Assembly (NCBI GenBank): GCA_023269675.1 | Contig: JAHFSX010000016.1 | Coordinates: 1 to 64,000 of the forward strand | Direction of reading: 5' to 3' | Length of the DNA stretch: 64,000 nucleotides | Source: Verrucomicrobiota bacterium | Lineage (GTDB): Bacteria; Verrucomicrobiota; Kiritimatiellia; RFP12; UBA1067 | In this document: positions 53,858 through 63,669 of the stretch, piece after piece | Position numbering within the stretch: position 1 is the first letter of the stretch | How the letters are laid out: each line of letters starts with the position of its first letter | Program-made: the position numbers and the translations under genes | The notes under the pieces: generated by a model | Seen by the model: only the letters and a program-made list of their open reading frames with translations | The model's database searches: none | Told to the model about the DNA's origin: nothing

Positions 53858-54814
53858 ATGGCGAAGACCAAGCGCGGTGTTGATGCTGACGAATCCGGCA
53901 CAACGGATTCAGAGATAAGCGGTGACGTGGACACGGGAAGTGAAGATGCGCTGATGTCCGAGTTGCCGGATGAGAGAGACTCCGCAAATATCAAGAAGAC
54001 GCGTAATTCACCCAAGACCACGCCGCCCAAGAAGGTGCTGATTGCGGATCTTAAGCGTTCGCCTACGACCCTGCCGTTCAAAGCGTTCTGGGAAACGTTC
54101 GAGCCCTTCGTCAGGGCGATCTGTCATGGAAAAAACCTGCGCTCACAAGAGGTGGAAGACGTTGTCGCCGAAATCAAACATGACGTTCTGCTTCAGATAA
54201 AAAGGTATGAAGAGGACAAAGGAAAGTTCCACTCATGGCTGGGCAAGATCACACACAACAAGGCCGCAACTAAGATTAGGAATAGGATTCAAAATGAGAA
54301 ACGTGTCGTCAGTTATGGCTTAGACCCCGATGTGGTGTGTTGCCCGAAACGTCCAAATAAAGACAAAAACACCGACACCCACGCCACAGACACATCAAAA
54401 ACAAAGTCAGATACGACCAAACCAGTCGAGCGGCCGGTGTCTGACTCCGCCGTGGCCAGGTTGCGTGGCGGGAAAGGGGCAAAGAGCGCGACTCCGGCCA
54501 CGGATGTCTGTGTCAGGGAGGAACTGGAAATCGCAAAGTCGGTACTCGAAAGGGTTGCGGCACGCGTTTCCCCCATCCAGTACCAAATATTCGACAGTTC
54601 TTTCTTACGGAAAATGGACGTGGCTAAAGTCTGTAAATCTCTTGGAATTACTCCAAACAAGGTCTCCATTGCCCGCCACCGTGTGGGGAAAGTGTACAAT
54701 GAGGAACTGGATGCCATGGGGCGTGAACTGGGGCGCGACCTAGACAGATTCAGGACACAGGAATTCGAACGTCCAAAAGCAGCGGCAAAGAAGAAGGTAA
54801 AATCCTCCAAATAG
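53858..54814 (+). CDS. ECF-type sigma-70 family RNA polymerase sigma factor
   Basis: The start at 53858 follows GGGGAGA; the longer open frame begins inside the motif region. The 318-residue protein has an acidic, disordered N-terminus, a sigma region 2 (about 75-150: FWETFEPFVRAICHGKNLRSQEVEDVVAEIKHDVL, GKFHSWLGKITHNKAATKIRNR), a charged linker (about 165-215) and a region 4 helix-turn-helix (about 225-290: SPIQYQIFDSSFLRKMDVAKVCKSLGITPNKVSIARHRV). It is longer than most ECF factors (about 200 residues). The kinase gene starts 9 bases later without a clear ribosome site, so both are made together; sigma factors paired with Ser/Thr kinases are known to be switched by phosphorylation (for example Vibrio EcfP/PknT). 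Confidence 0.82.
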   Translation: MAKTKRGVDADESGTTDSEISGDVDTGSEDALMSELPDERDSANIKKTRNSPKTTPPKKVLIADLKRSPTTLPFKAFWETFEPFVRAICHGKNLRSQEVEDVVAEIKHDVLLQIKRYEEDKGKFHSWLGKITHNKAATKIRNRIQNEKRVVSYGLDPDVVCCPKRPNKDKNTDTHATDTSKTKSDTTKPVERPVSDSAVARLRGGKGAKSATPATDVCVREELEIAKSVLERVAARVSPIQYQIFDSSFLRKMDVAKVCKSLGITPNKVSIARHRVGKVYNEELDAMGRELGRDLDRFRTQEFERPKAAAKKKVKSSK

Positions 54815-54823
54815 CGCATAACC

Positions 54824-57595
54824 ATGACCGAGCCACAGGAAGATCAGGCGGAATCGCACGGTTCCACCCCCGCACTCCATGCTGAACTGCCAGACGTTCC
54901 CGACTACACCTGTATCAGCCTCATCGGGCGCGGGGGATTCGGCAGCGTCTATCTCGCATACGACGTCACGGGGATACCCTTCGCGCTCAAAGTCGTAAAA
55001 AGTTCGGATCTTGGCGACAACTACAAGTACGAGCGCGAATACGCATCAATCCGCGCACATCGTCCTATCTCGGGCTTGCATCCGCATCTTCTTCAGATCC
55101 TGCACGTCGGCATGGGCGACGGCTTCTTCTACTACACGATGCCGCTTGCCGACAGCAAGGAAGACGGACCATTCGATCCAGATGCCTACCAGCCGAAATC
55201 GCTAGCTGAGGCCATCCGTTCGCACGGCGGCGCCATGTCCGTCACATGCGCCATCCGAACCTTGATTCCCGTTCTCGACGCGCTCTGTTTTCTGCATGAA
55301 CACGGCTTGGTACATCGTGATATCAAACCCGATAACATCGTGTACCTGCATGGGAATCCGGTGCTGGGCGACATCGGGCTGATCACTGAACCCAAACCCA
55401 ACATGTCTATCGTGATTTCTCGCGGCTTCAGCCCACCCGACGGAGTCACCGATACCAGCGGCGACTTGTACGCTTTCGGGAAAACCCTTTTTGCTGCGGT
55501 TGGCGGCGATGTCTTAAAGGTTGGCCTGCCCGTGCCCACCATCCTATGCGAACAGCCTTCAGATCTGTTCCCCGCCCTCAACAAGATCATCTGTAAGGCC
55601 TGCAAGCTGAAATACGCATCGGCGACGGCCATGAAGGTGGATCTGGCAAAGATTCTAAGAAAAGCCTCAAAGCTTGGGCGTGTGTCCAAGGTACCGCGAG
55701 CGACCTCCCACAGCCCCATCGACATCAAGTATGCCGAAATCGGAGGTCACGAATGCTTTCTTGGCGTTCCGACCCATAACGAACAGGCCTGTACCGACGG
55801 CGCGGGCAGGTACCGGACATATAAGCATCGGTCTGGCATGCTGTCGTCAATTCACTGGCACCCGGATGTCGGCGCATTCGAAACCCGCGGCGGCATCAGG
55901 TCCGAATGGGAGAAGCGCGACGGGGAAAGATCTTTTCTCGGTTACCCGGTTTCTGATGAGGACGGCTTCACCGACGCCGACTATTTGCGCGACATCATGG
56001 GAAAACCCGCCGAGAGCCTTCCCGAGGTGCCCCGCATGATCGGACGGCGGAGCCTGTTCCAAGGAGGGTGCATCGTCTGGCTGCACGATCCTGACATAAG
56101 GTCGAAGTGCGGCGAGTTCGCAGTCTTCTGCCGTCCCCTTGCTGGCGGTGACGGATGGCGGATTGTTGTTAAAGACAAGCCGAGCAAATCATTCTGGGAC
56201 TCCATCATGGAACCCATTACCGGCAAATCTGATTCCGCACGGCCCTCAACCATTCTTGAAAAGCAGTTAGATCCCGGATACGCCGCCAATGCGTGGGCCG
56301 CATATCAGAAGGCGGCGGCTGATAAGACCCAGCCCAAAACCGAGCCCGCAAAAGAAGACGAGCCCGCAGAGGAGCCAACTGCGAGCGCGGAAAATCCCCA
56401 AGGCCCTGACACAGCTTCGCCCGCTCAGCCTACAACTGTTGATCTCGTTCATCAGTCGGACCATTTGCTGGCAGGCACCGGACCCATCTGGGACCTTCAG
56501 GGCGGCCCTGGCGAGTTTGCGTGGGAAGGTCGTGGCGGGTGGCTATACAAAATGACTGCCCCCTACACGTTCATCGAAGGCCAGACCGAATTGAATGAAA
56601 CGGCACTCGCAAAAGTCCGAGTCGCCATCTTCCTGCCACCCGATTCAGGACCCAACACCCCGATGGTGTACACGCTAGCCGACACCGGCGAGGACTTCAG
56701 CAGCAACTCCTGTATGGTTCCGACCGTACTGGACTCCGGATATGGAATGGTGGCAATCGACACTCCAATGACAGGCATCTGCAAATTCGGTGCTGACATG
56801 GACAATGGTTTGCCAAGCAATATTGATAATGACTTCGCTGCCGCAGTGCGTAATATCGAAAACAAATGCGGCGCGCAGAACATGGGGGGACCGTTTACCT
56901 ATCACCTGCAGCGAGTCACAGCCCGCAACCTGTGGCTTACGCAACGATTTCTGGCAAAAGATTTCGGCATCCGCCCACGGAAGACCGTGCTCACCGGCGT
57001 AGGTTTCGGCGCTCAGACCGCCGCCTTCGCATTCAACGCGACTGGGTTCAGTGACGTACTACTCGCATTCGTCGGCATACCCGAACTACTCGGCATACCG
57101 AAAGAAAACCCGATCAAACCCGCTGGTTCCATTGCTGAAACCAGCGGCAAACGTGCCTTCAGCATGACATCACTGCTTGGCGGTCTCATTTTTGAGACGG
57201 TTCCGGAAGCACTTGATGCTATACAAGGGCTCTTCAAGACGATCCCTCCCGCAGATGACTATTGGAGAAACCGTTTAAATCCTGCGCACTATGCAGACAC
57301 CGTCAAGCATCCCCGCGAGATTCACCTGCTTTGCGGCAACAGCGACCAGGTGTTTTCTCAAAAAACGGTTAAGTCGGCCTTGAAACGCTATAAAAGACTC
57401 ACGGAGTCTGGCACGCTGAATCTTCCGCTCGCCGAAGCCGGGAGAAACTCTTGGCCTTACGCCTTGAAAAGTGCCCTCAGCCACGGCAAGAGCGTGGTCT
57501 GGTTCGACGGCGGTCACGACCTCTCGGGCTGGCGCGGTGACCTTCGGCGCAAGTTTCTTGAGATTAAGCTGCGCATGCTCAATGGCGGCACCTGA
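54824..57595 (+). CDS. Ser/Thr protein kinase fused to LGFP repeats and an alpha/beta-hydrolase fold
   Basis: A 923-residue protein without signal or membrane helix. Residues about 30-275 are a Hanks-type kinase: glycine loop GRGGFGSV, Lys in ALKVV, catalytic HRDIKPDN (about 163-170) and DIG in place of DFG (about 183). Residues about 300-400 look like LGFP repeats (FLGVPTHNEQACTDGAGRYRTY, GAFETRGGIRSEW, FLGYPVSDEDGFTD), which usually occur in cell-wall-binding proteins. After a Pro/Glu linker (about 505-550) comes an alpha/beta-hydrolase-like domain (about 565-920) with Asp in GNSDQVF and His in GGHDLSG, but GVGFG replaces the usual GxSxG, so the nucleophile serine is missing. It probably phosphorylates the co-encoded sigma factor; the C-terminal part may bind a ligand. 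Confidence 0.8.
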   Translation: MTEPQEDQAESHGSTPALHAELPDVPDYTCISLIGRGGFGSVYLAYDVTGIPFALKVVKSSDLGDNYKYEREYASIRAHRPISGLHPHLLQILHVGMGDGFFYYTMPLADSKEDGPFDPDAYQPKSLAEAIRSHGGAMSVTCAIRTLIPVLDALCFLHEHGLVHRDIKPDNIVYLHGNPVLGDIGLITEPKPNMSIVISRGFSPPDGVTDTSGDLYAFGKTLFAAVGGDVLKVGLPVPTILCEQPSDLFPALNKIICKACKLKYASATAMKVDLAKILRKASKLGRVSKVPRATSHSPIDIKYAEIGGHECFLGVPTHNEQACTDGAGRYRTYKHRSGMLSSIHWHPDVGAFETRGGIRSEWEKRDGERSFLGYPVSDEDGFTDADYLRDIMGKPAESLPEVPRMIGRRSLFQGGCIVWLHDPDIRSKCGEFAVFCRPLAGGDGWRIVVKDKPSKSFWDSIMEPITGKSDSARPSTILEKQLDPGYAANAWAAYQKAAADKTQPKTEPAKEDEPAEEPTASAENPQGPDTASPAQPTTVDLVHQSDHLLAGTGPIWDLQGGPGEFAWEGRGGWLYKMTAPYTFIEGQTELNETALAKVRVAIFLPPDSGPNTPMVYTLADTGEDFSSNSCMVPTVLDSGYGMVAIDTPMTGICKFGADMDNGLPSNIDNDFAAAVRNIENKCGAQNMGGPFTYHLQRVTARNLWLTQRFLAKDFGIRPRKTVLTGVGFGAQTAAFAFNATGFSDVLLAFVGIPELLGIPKENPIKPAGSIAETSGKRAFSMTSLLGGLIFETVPEALDAIQGLFKTIPPADDYWRNRLNPAHYADTVKHPREIHLLCGNSDQVFSQKTVKSALKRYKRLTESGTLNLPLAEAGRNSWPYALKSALSHGKSVVWFDGGHDLSGWRGDLRRKFLEIKLRMLNGGT

Positions 57596-57928
57596 CCGGG
57601 CACTCTGCCGGTTTGTCGGTGTCTGGCGTCAGACACAGGTAGGCAGTCGCATCTGTGTCGTTGAACGGACTCGCGGCCTAATGGGCCGTGTCTGGCTGGC
57701 GTCAAGATACGATCCCATTTTACCCTCGCATTCACCCCCCTTCAATGTTAAGGTGTTCGACCAAGATGACCGTGTATCGCAGCCTGAGTGCATATGCGTG
57801 TTTGTCGATGTTTGACGCATCGCAGGGATGACGGTTCGAAGCAATGGGGAACGAGCATAAGTTTGACGGAATGCCGCATGCCGAAAAGAGACAAAACAGC
57901 CTTGCAGCAGGGATCGAATCGCGGGTTA
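57596..57928. other. 333-base gap ahead of the BREX operon
   Basis: No supported gene. It contains a GTGTCTGGCGTCAGACAC palindrome at about 57619 (GTGTCTG / CAGACAC, loop GCGT). The two-box motif of the leftward block does not occur here. The BREX promoter must lie in this stretch but no clear -35/-10 pair stands out. Confidence 0.5.
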
Positions 57929-58564
57929 ATGGCCGACAGATACAATCTGAGTTTTACCGCATCCTCGCTGCGGCCGGAACTGGCCAGAATTGTCGCTGAA
58001 GCTTATCTGGCCTGTCGCGATTGGGAACTTGCCAAGATGCGCATCCTTGAAGGGAACGCCCTTCAGTCGCGTACGGCCTCCAGCGGTATCCGCATGGAGC
58101 GTGAACTCCGTCAGCGCGTCAGGACACTGACATTGCCCCAGATCGAAATCCTTGCATCCGCCCCGTCCGACAGCCGTGCCGCGATCGCCTGGCTGTCCAT
58201 GCTGAAAAGCAGCGGTTTCGTTTTTGACTTCACCTCCGAAGTGCTTCGTTCCAAGCTGGAGGCGCTGGACCCTGTCCTGCGCCCCTCCGACTATGAGACC
58301 TTTTGCACCGTCAAAAGCGCGGCCCATCCTGAACTGCTCGCGATCAAACCGGCAACACAGGCCAAAGTGAGGCGCGTGCTGTTGACCATGTTGCGTGAGG
58401 CAGGCATCCTCGCCAAATCGCCCAATGACAACCGTCTCATGCGCCCCGTGATCCCGCACGATGCCCTCAACGCGATCATCGCGGATGACCGCAGGTGGCT
58501 GGCCGGCTTTCTTGTCCCCGACACCGAAATCAGCTCGATAAGAGGACCATATCATGGCTTTTGA
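57929..58564 (+). CDS. brxA: BREX protein BrxA (DUF1819)
   Basis: The start at 57929 (MADRYNLSFTASSLRPELARIVAEAYL) matches the BrxA N-terminus; another ATG at 57878 would add 17 residues. The 211-residue product is BrxA throughout (NALQSRTASSGIRMERELRQRV, AAIAWLSMLKSSGFVFDF, VRRVLLTMLREAGIL). BrxA is a small DNA-binding protein of BREX phage-defence systems, and its gene is normally first in type 1 operons, as here. It overlaps brxB by 11 bases. The usual WYL-type regulator BrxR is not upstream. Confidence 0.9.
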   Translation: MADRYNLSFTASSLRPELARIVAEAYLACRDWELAKMRILEGNALQSRTASSGIRMERELRQRVRTLTLPQIEILASAPSDSRAAIAWLSMLKSSGFVFDFTSEVLRSKLEALDPVLRPSDYETFCTVKSAAHPELLAIKPATQAKVRRVLLTMLREAGILAKSPNDNRLMRPVIPHDALNAIIADDRRWLAGFLVPDTEISSIRGPYHGF

Positions 58565-59150
58565 CTTAGAACACCTGGTCCACATTCTCAGCCACCCTGA
58601 TTTCCTGTCCATGAAGGGGCTCGCCAACGAGGTGCCCCTTTTCATCCGGACCTACGATCCCGCCAAGGAGGATGCGGCCAGAAGGCTGATCGATAGCCTG
58701 GCCGCACGCCTGCGCAATACGGGCATCACGCTCAAGGTGATCGATCTCTTCGATCTGGTGCTCGAAGAACTGGAGGAGCACAAGCTGCTCGACGATCTCC
58801 TGCATGATGAGCCGACCTTCGACAAAAGGGAGCTTTTCGAGACGCTGCAGAATTATTCCGACCCGCAGACACACCTGATTCCCCGCCTGGTGAGCGCCAT
58901 GGGCGACGAGGGCACCCGCCTGACCCTGCTCACCGGCGCCGGCAGGGTCTACCCCTTCCTGCGGACACACACGATTCTGGAGTCGCTGCAGCCCGCCATG
59001 CTGCGCCACCCCGTGGTCATCTTCTTCCCCGGCGAATATGTGCAGGATCCCGACGGGGGCTCGCATCTCCGCCTCTTCGGTTCAATCCCCTCGCCCAAAA
59101 TCAACAACCCCTATTACCGGGCCACCAACCTCGATCACTTCCGGATCTGA
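58554..59150 (+). CDS. brxB: BREX protein BrxB (DUF1788)
   Basis: A 198-residue DUF1788 protein. The FPGEYVQDPDGGSHLRLFGSIPSPKINNPYYRATNL tail (here in part) and GRVYPFLRTHTILESLQPAM are characteristic. BrxB is essential for defence in type 1 BREX but its biochemistry is unknown. GAGGA precedes the start, and the gene overlaps brxA; brxC begins 7 bases later. Confidence 0.92.
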   Translation: MAFDLEHLVHILSHPDFLSMKGLANEVPLFIRTYDPAKEDAARRLIDSLAARLRNTGITLKVIDLFDLVLEELEEHKLLDDLLHDEPTFDKRELFETLQNYSDPQTHLIPRLVSAMGDEGTRLTLLTGAGRVYPFLRTHTILESLQPAMLRHPVVIFFPGEYVQDPDGGSHLRLFGSIPSPKINNPYYRATNLDHFRI

Positions 59151-59157
59151 CCCACCT

Positions 59158-62100
59158 ATGAAAATCCAAGACCTGTTTCTGAAACCTGTCGAGCGGCCCA
59201 TCGACGGCGTCATCAAAGCCGACGACATGCGCAACCTCCAGACCGAACTGGAGGAATACGTTGTCACCCGCGACGTGTCGAAAGGCCTCGGCATCTTCAG
59301 CGACCGCTATCTGAATGAGCTGAGCGCCAACGGCGTTTGGATTTCCGGTTTCTTCGGCTCGGGCAAATCCCACCTGCTGAAGATTCTCTCGATGGTGCTC
59401 GACACCAACCCGCTGCCGGACGGCCGCAAGCCGGCCGACATCATCCTGCCGAAGATCGAAGACGAGATCGTGCGCGCCGACCTTCGCAACGCCTCGCTCA
59501 TTCCCTCCCGCAGCATCCTGTTCAACATCGACCAGAAATTCGACGGGATCGGCGGCGACCACAGCGCCCCGATCCTCGAAGTGTTCGTCAAGGTCCTGAA
59601 CGAACTGCAGGGCTACTACGGCAAACAGGGCTATATCGCCCGCTTCGAACACGACCTCGACGTGCGCGGCGACTTCACCCCCTTCAAGGATACCTACCTC
59701 CGTGTGAACGGCACCCCGTGGGAGAAAGACCGGGAGGCGCTCGCGACCGCCCGCAAAGGTGCCTTCGGCCGGGCCTATGCCGAACACTTCGGCGTCTCCG
59801 AAACCGAAGCCTCCAACCTGATGCGCCAGGTCCGCGACGACTACCGCGTCTCGATCGAGAGTTTTGCGCAGATGGTCAAAGACTACATCTCCCGCCAGAC
59901 ACCGGGCTTCCGGCTTAATTTCTTCGTGGACGAGATCGGCCAGTTCATCGGCCAGGATTCCAAGCTCATGCTCAATCTCCAGACCGTGGCTGAAACCCTC
60001 GGAACCGTCTGCGGCGGCAAGGCCTGGGTCTTCGTGACCTCTCAGGCCGATCTCGAAGGCGTGCTGGGCACCTTCAAAAACATGCAGGCCCAAGACATCA
60101 CCAAGATCATGGGCCGTTTCAAAACCCAGCTCACCCTCGCCAGCGCCGACGTCCGCGAAGTCATCCAGAAGCGCCTTCTCGCCAAGAAGGAGGACGAGCC
60201 GGAAATCCTCACCGCCATTTTCGACCGCGAGAAGGAAAACCTCCAGACGCTCTTCCGCTTCGGCGACGGCTCGATCCATCTGAACGGCTGGCGCGGCAGC
60301 GACGAGTTCTGTAAGTTCTATCCCTTCCACACCTACCAGTTCGAACTTTTCCAGATCGCGATCCAGCAGCTTTCCAAACACGGCGTCTTCACCGGCAAGT
60401 ACCTCTCCGTCGGCGAGCGTTCCATGCTGGCGGTCTTCCAGGAAGTGGCGAAGGCGGTCCGCACCGCCGATGTCGGACGGCTCGCCACCTTTGACCTGAT
60501 GTACGACGGCATCGCCGCCTCCATCCGCGGCAACATGCAGAGCACGATCAAATTGGCGGAGCGTCAGCTGGAAGACGGGCTGCCCCTGCGGATCCTGAAA
60601 GCGCTCTTCCTGCTCAAATGGGTGCGCGAATTCAAGTCCACCGTGCGCAACGTGTCCATCCTCCTGATCGATTCTCCCGCGGTCGATATTCGCGCGCACG
60701 AGAAGGCGGTACGGGAGGCGCTGGCCCTGCTGGAAAGCCAATCCTACCTCCAGCGCAACAACGAGCAGTACGAGTTTCTCACCGACACCGAGAAGGACGT
60801 CGAGAACGAGATCAAGAACACCGAGATCGACGAGTCGCAGGTCGCGGACCTGCTCTCCAAAACCCTCTTCCAGGACGTCTTGCGCGACCAGAAGATCCGC
60901 TACGAGGGCAACGGCCAGGACTATGCCTATGCCCGCAAGCTCGATGACCAATGCATCGGCCACGATGCCGACATCGCCATCAATATCATCACGACGGAAC
61001 ACGCCAACCACAGCGACGCCGCCACCCTCGCCGCGCAGAACACCGGCAAGACCGAACTCTTGGCCGTCATGCCCTCCGACCTCCGCCTGATCGATCAGGC
61101 CCGCCTCTTCCTCAAAACCGAAAAATTCGTCCAGCAGAACTCCGGCGGCGGAGACGAGACGCGCCGGGCCATCCTCGACCAGCGCCGCCAGCAGAACAGC
61201 ATCCGCCGCACCGCCATGCTGGCCCTCGCCAGCGAGTATCTCGGCAAAGTCCCGCTTTACCTCAACGGCTCCCGGCTCGACACCGTGGGCGAGGGCGACC
61301 CGCGCAACCGTTTCTACAAGGCCTGCCAGAACCTCATCTCCTTCGCCTATCCTTCCCTCCGCATGCTGAAGGGTGTTTACGACGAGGCCCTGCTCTCCAA
61401 AACCCTGCTCGATCCCGATGACTTCCTCACCAGCGGCTCTATGCCGCCCTCCGAAGCCGAGCAGGAGATCCTCAATTATGTCGTGCGCAATCAGAACACG
61501 GGCGAGCGCACCTCCGTCGAAGAGATCATCCGGTATTTTGGACGCCGCCCCTACGGCTGGTACCCGATGGCCGTTCTGATCCACGTCAGCCGGCTCTTCC
61601 GCATGGGCAAGGTCGAACTCCGCAACCCCGAGCTGCTGGACGCGCGCAAAGCGTGGGAGCTCCTGAAGAACACCCGCCAGCATGGCAGTGTCCGCGTGCG
61701 CCTGCAGGAGCAGTTTAACGCCGCCCAGGTCAACGCCCTCAAAAAATTCCACCACGACTTCTTTGACCGCGCCAACACCGGCGCGGACGCCCGCTCCGCG
61801 GCCCAGCTCACCTCCGAGGCCCTCGCCGCCGAGGCCCGCGACCTCACCCTCCTGCTCGACCAGTCCGGCCGTTACGCGTTTCTGGAGCAACTGCGCCCCG
61901 TCGTGGACAAAATCTCGAAACTCGCCGAGAAGGACTACACCTTCCTGCTCACCCACCTGACCGAGTTCGATGAAGACCTCCTGACTGCCAAGGACGACCT
62001 GATCTCCCCGATCAAGGCCTTCATGCACGGCCCGCAGCGCTCCGCCTACGACGAAGCCACGGCATTCCTGCGCGAGGAGTCCGCCAATTTCCCCGAACTC

Positions 62101-62667
62101 CCCCATGTGGATGTTCAGCCGCTGCATGACCTGGCCGCCTCGCCCAACCCGTACCGGGGGAGCACCGTTCCGGCAGCCAAAACCGCCGTCACGAACCTCC
62201 GCGGCTACATCACCGGCATGCTGAAAGCCGAACGCGACCGGGCGGTCATCGCCCTGGAGGACTACGCCGCCCGCCTGCAGGCCCTGGAGGACTTCCACAC
62301 GCTCGATGAGCCGTCCCGCGCCCAGGTGCTCGCCCTCTCCCGCGAGGCCCTTGCCAGCGTCCAGTCCGCCCGTTTCGTCACCGGCATCCGCGACCGGCTG
62401 CACCGTTACACCTCCAAGGACTATCCCGCCCAGCTCGACTTGACCTCCCGCCTGGCCGCCGAGTCCCACAAACCCGCCGCAGACACGGGCTTAGGCACGC
62501 CGCCACCCGCACCCCGCGTAGCGGTCCGCTACACGACCGCCGCCAGCCTGCGCCCCCAGTGCGGCCTGACCATCATCGCCACCGAGGCCGACCTCGACCA
62601 GTGGCTCGCCGCACTGCGCACCTCCGCCAAAGCCGAACTCGACAAAGGCAACCGTATCAGCCTGTAA
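59158..62667 (+). CDS. brxC: BREX protein BrxC (P-loop ATPase)
   Basis: The start at 59158 (MKIQDLFLKPVERPIDGVIKADD) is the conserved BrxC N-terminus; the open frame upstream overlaps brxB. The 1169-residue product has Walker A GFFGSGKSH (about 63-71), a DEIGQFIGQD segment around residue 260 and long helical regions after that. BrxC is the large ATPase (PglY-like) of the BREX complex, thought to act with BrxB, PglZ and PglX to tell phage from host DNA. Length is in the usual range of about 1200. Confidence 0.95.
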   Translation: MKIQDLFLKPVERPIDGVIKADDMRNLQTELEEYVVTRDVSKGLGIFSDRYLNELSANGVWISGFFGSGKSHLLKILSMVLDTNPLPDGRKPADIILPKIEDEIVRADLRNASLIPSRSILFNIDQKFDGIGGDHSAPILEVFVKVLNELQGYYGKQGYIARFEHDLDVRGDFTPFKDTYLRVNGTPWEKDREALATARKGAFGRAYAEHFGVSETEASNLMRQVRDDYRVSIESFAQMVKDYISRQTPGFRLNFFVDEIGQFIGQDSKLMLNLQTVAETLGTVCGGKAWVFVTSQADLEGVLGTFKNMQAQDITKIMGRFKTQLTLASADVREVIQKRLLAKKEDEPEILTAIFDREKENLQTLFRFGDGSIHLNGWRGSDEFCKFYPFHTYQFELFQIAIQQLSKHGVFTGKYLSVGERSMLAVFQEVAKAVRTADVGRLATFDLMYDGIAASIRGNMQSTIKLAERQLEDGLPLRILKALFLLKWVREFKSTVRNVSILLIDSPAVDIRAHEKAVREALALLESQSYLQRNNEQYEFLTDTEKDVENEIKNTEIDESQVADLLSKTLFQDVLRDQKIRYEGNGQDYAYARKLDDQCIGHDADIAINIITTEHANHSDAATLAAQNTGKTELLAVMPSDLRLIDQARLFLKTEKFVQQNSGGGDETRRAILDQRRQQNSIRRTAMLALASEYLGKVPLYLNGSRLDTVGEGDPRNRFYKACQNLISFAYPSLRMLKGVYDEALLSKTLLDPDDFLTSGSMPPSEAEQEILNYVVRNQNTGERTSVEEIIRYFGRRPYGWYPMAVLIHVSRLFRMGKVELRNPELLDARKAWELLKNTRQHGSVRVRLQEQFNAAQVNALKKFHHDFFDRANTGADARSAAQLTSEALAAEARDLTLLLDQSGRYAFLEQLRPVVDKISKLAEKDYTFLLTHLTEFDEDLLTAKDDLISPIKAFMHGPQRSAYDEATAFLREESANFPELPHVDVQPLHDLAASPNPYRGSTVPAAKTAVTNLRGYITGMLKAERDRAVIALEDYAARLQALEDFHTLDEPSRAQVLALSREALASVQSARFVTGIRDRLHRYTSKDYPAQLDLTSRLAAESHKPAADTGLGTPPPAPRVAVRYTTAASLRPQCGLTIIATEADLDQWLAALRTSAKAELDKGNRISL

Positions 62668-62688
62668 TCGAGATGGAGACCATCGCCG

Positions 62689-63669
62689 ATGAAAATCACA
62701 AGAAACACGGTTGATCCTTTCGAACATTCGAAACTCTGTGCAGCAGTTGCGTCAGCTCTGGAGCACGCATGTGAAGATATTAGTTTGTCCGAACCAAATT
62801 TAGTGGCAAGGCTCGTCTACTGTATCCCGAATTGGGTTAACAAAGCCAATATTAGAAGTAACATCGGAGGCATCTGTAAGCTCAGCGTTGGCGGCATCTT
62901 TATCCATCAACGGCCTAAAGTTAAGTTTCCACATTTCCCCGATACCAGCCAGAAGTCGATTGAGTTGGGGGACCTCTTATTGCTCGTCAAAGGCGAAAAT
63001 GGCGACCAACGCGCAATTATGCTGCAAGCAAAAAAGACCAAACAAGTACCGACTACACCGGACAACAAGAACCAACACCATCTGTATGCGAATCAGCCTC
63101 GTTTTGAATACCTTAATCTAAAAACTTCGACTATTGACAAACATCGCCACATAACCGGCCTCGACGTTTACGACGGATGCAAATACCTCTTGTTCAATGC
63201 TTACCCACAGCCAAAAGAGCCGTTGGCATGGACGGCTCACCCATCGCTACCAGAACTGACACATTATCAGACATTTGAAGACGAACTAATCGACTTCATT
63301 CTGGGTTACGCTGGGAAACCGTATACCTCGCCAAGAGGTAATAATCAAGATTGGGATCGTGTCATCGAGGATCTCATTGTCGCAAGCACTGATGTTAATC
63401 TTTCGGAAAAACTTGCATCCACAAATGGAGTTCTTTCTAAACGAACTAACATCGTCGCTTGTTTCTTGAGTGGTGAGTCGAACATGATCTCGGTTCTTGA
63501 TTCGACATTTGATCGTCAAGGACTACCTCATTTGAATCCATTCACTAGTGACAGCCAGCCTCCTTTCGTTCCCGAACAAGATGATAAGTCAACCAATGAT
63601 TCGGCGTCTGGAATCTCGATCATCGAGTTCCAATGGGTACGCGAGCATTATCTCAAAGACAATGATTAG
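62689..63669 (+). CDS. Nuclease-like protein inserted between brxC and pglX
   Basis: A 326-residue protein not part of the core BREX set. The stretch SIELGDLLLLVKG (Asp95) followed by AIMLQAKKTK (Gln113, Lys115) has the D...QxK spacing of PD-(D/E)xK nucleases. No other domain was recognised; the C-terminus is acidic and Ser-rich. Base composition is clearly lower in GC than brxC and pglX, with many AAT, TTA and TCA codons, so it is probably a later insertion. Accessory restriction or toxin genes often occupy this spot in BREX loci. The assignment as nuclease rests on one motif. Confidence 0.55.
   Translation: MKITRNTVDPFEHSKLCAAVASALEHACEDISLSEPNLVARLVYCIPNWVNKANIRSNIGGICKLSVGGIFIHQRPKVKFPHFPDTSQKSIELGDLLLLVKGENGDQRAIMLQAKKTKQVPTTPDNKNQHHLYANQPRFEYLNLKTSTIDKHRHITGLDVYDGCKYLLFNAYPQPKEPLAWTAHPSLPELTHYQTFEDELIDFILGYAGKPYTSPRGNNQDWDRVIEDLIVASTDVNLSEKLASTNGVLSKRTNIVACFLSGESNMISVLDSTFDRQGLPHLNPFTSDSQPPFVPEQDDKSTNDSASGISIIEFQWVREHYLKDND

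Noticed and set aside
57596..57928. Promoter of BREX read by the element's ECF sigma factor
   Set aside because: No TGAAAGA-N14-TGCGAA site was found on the plus strand in this gap, so a link between the sigma factor and BREX expression is not supported by sequence.
59101..62469. Leftward ORF of 1122 codons opposite brxC
   Set aside because: Its composition mirrors the BrxC codons; no domain, no ribosome site, and BrxC on the other strand is certain.
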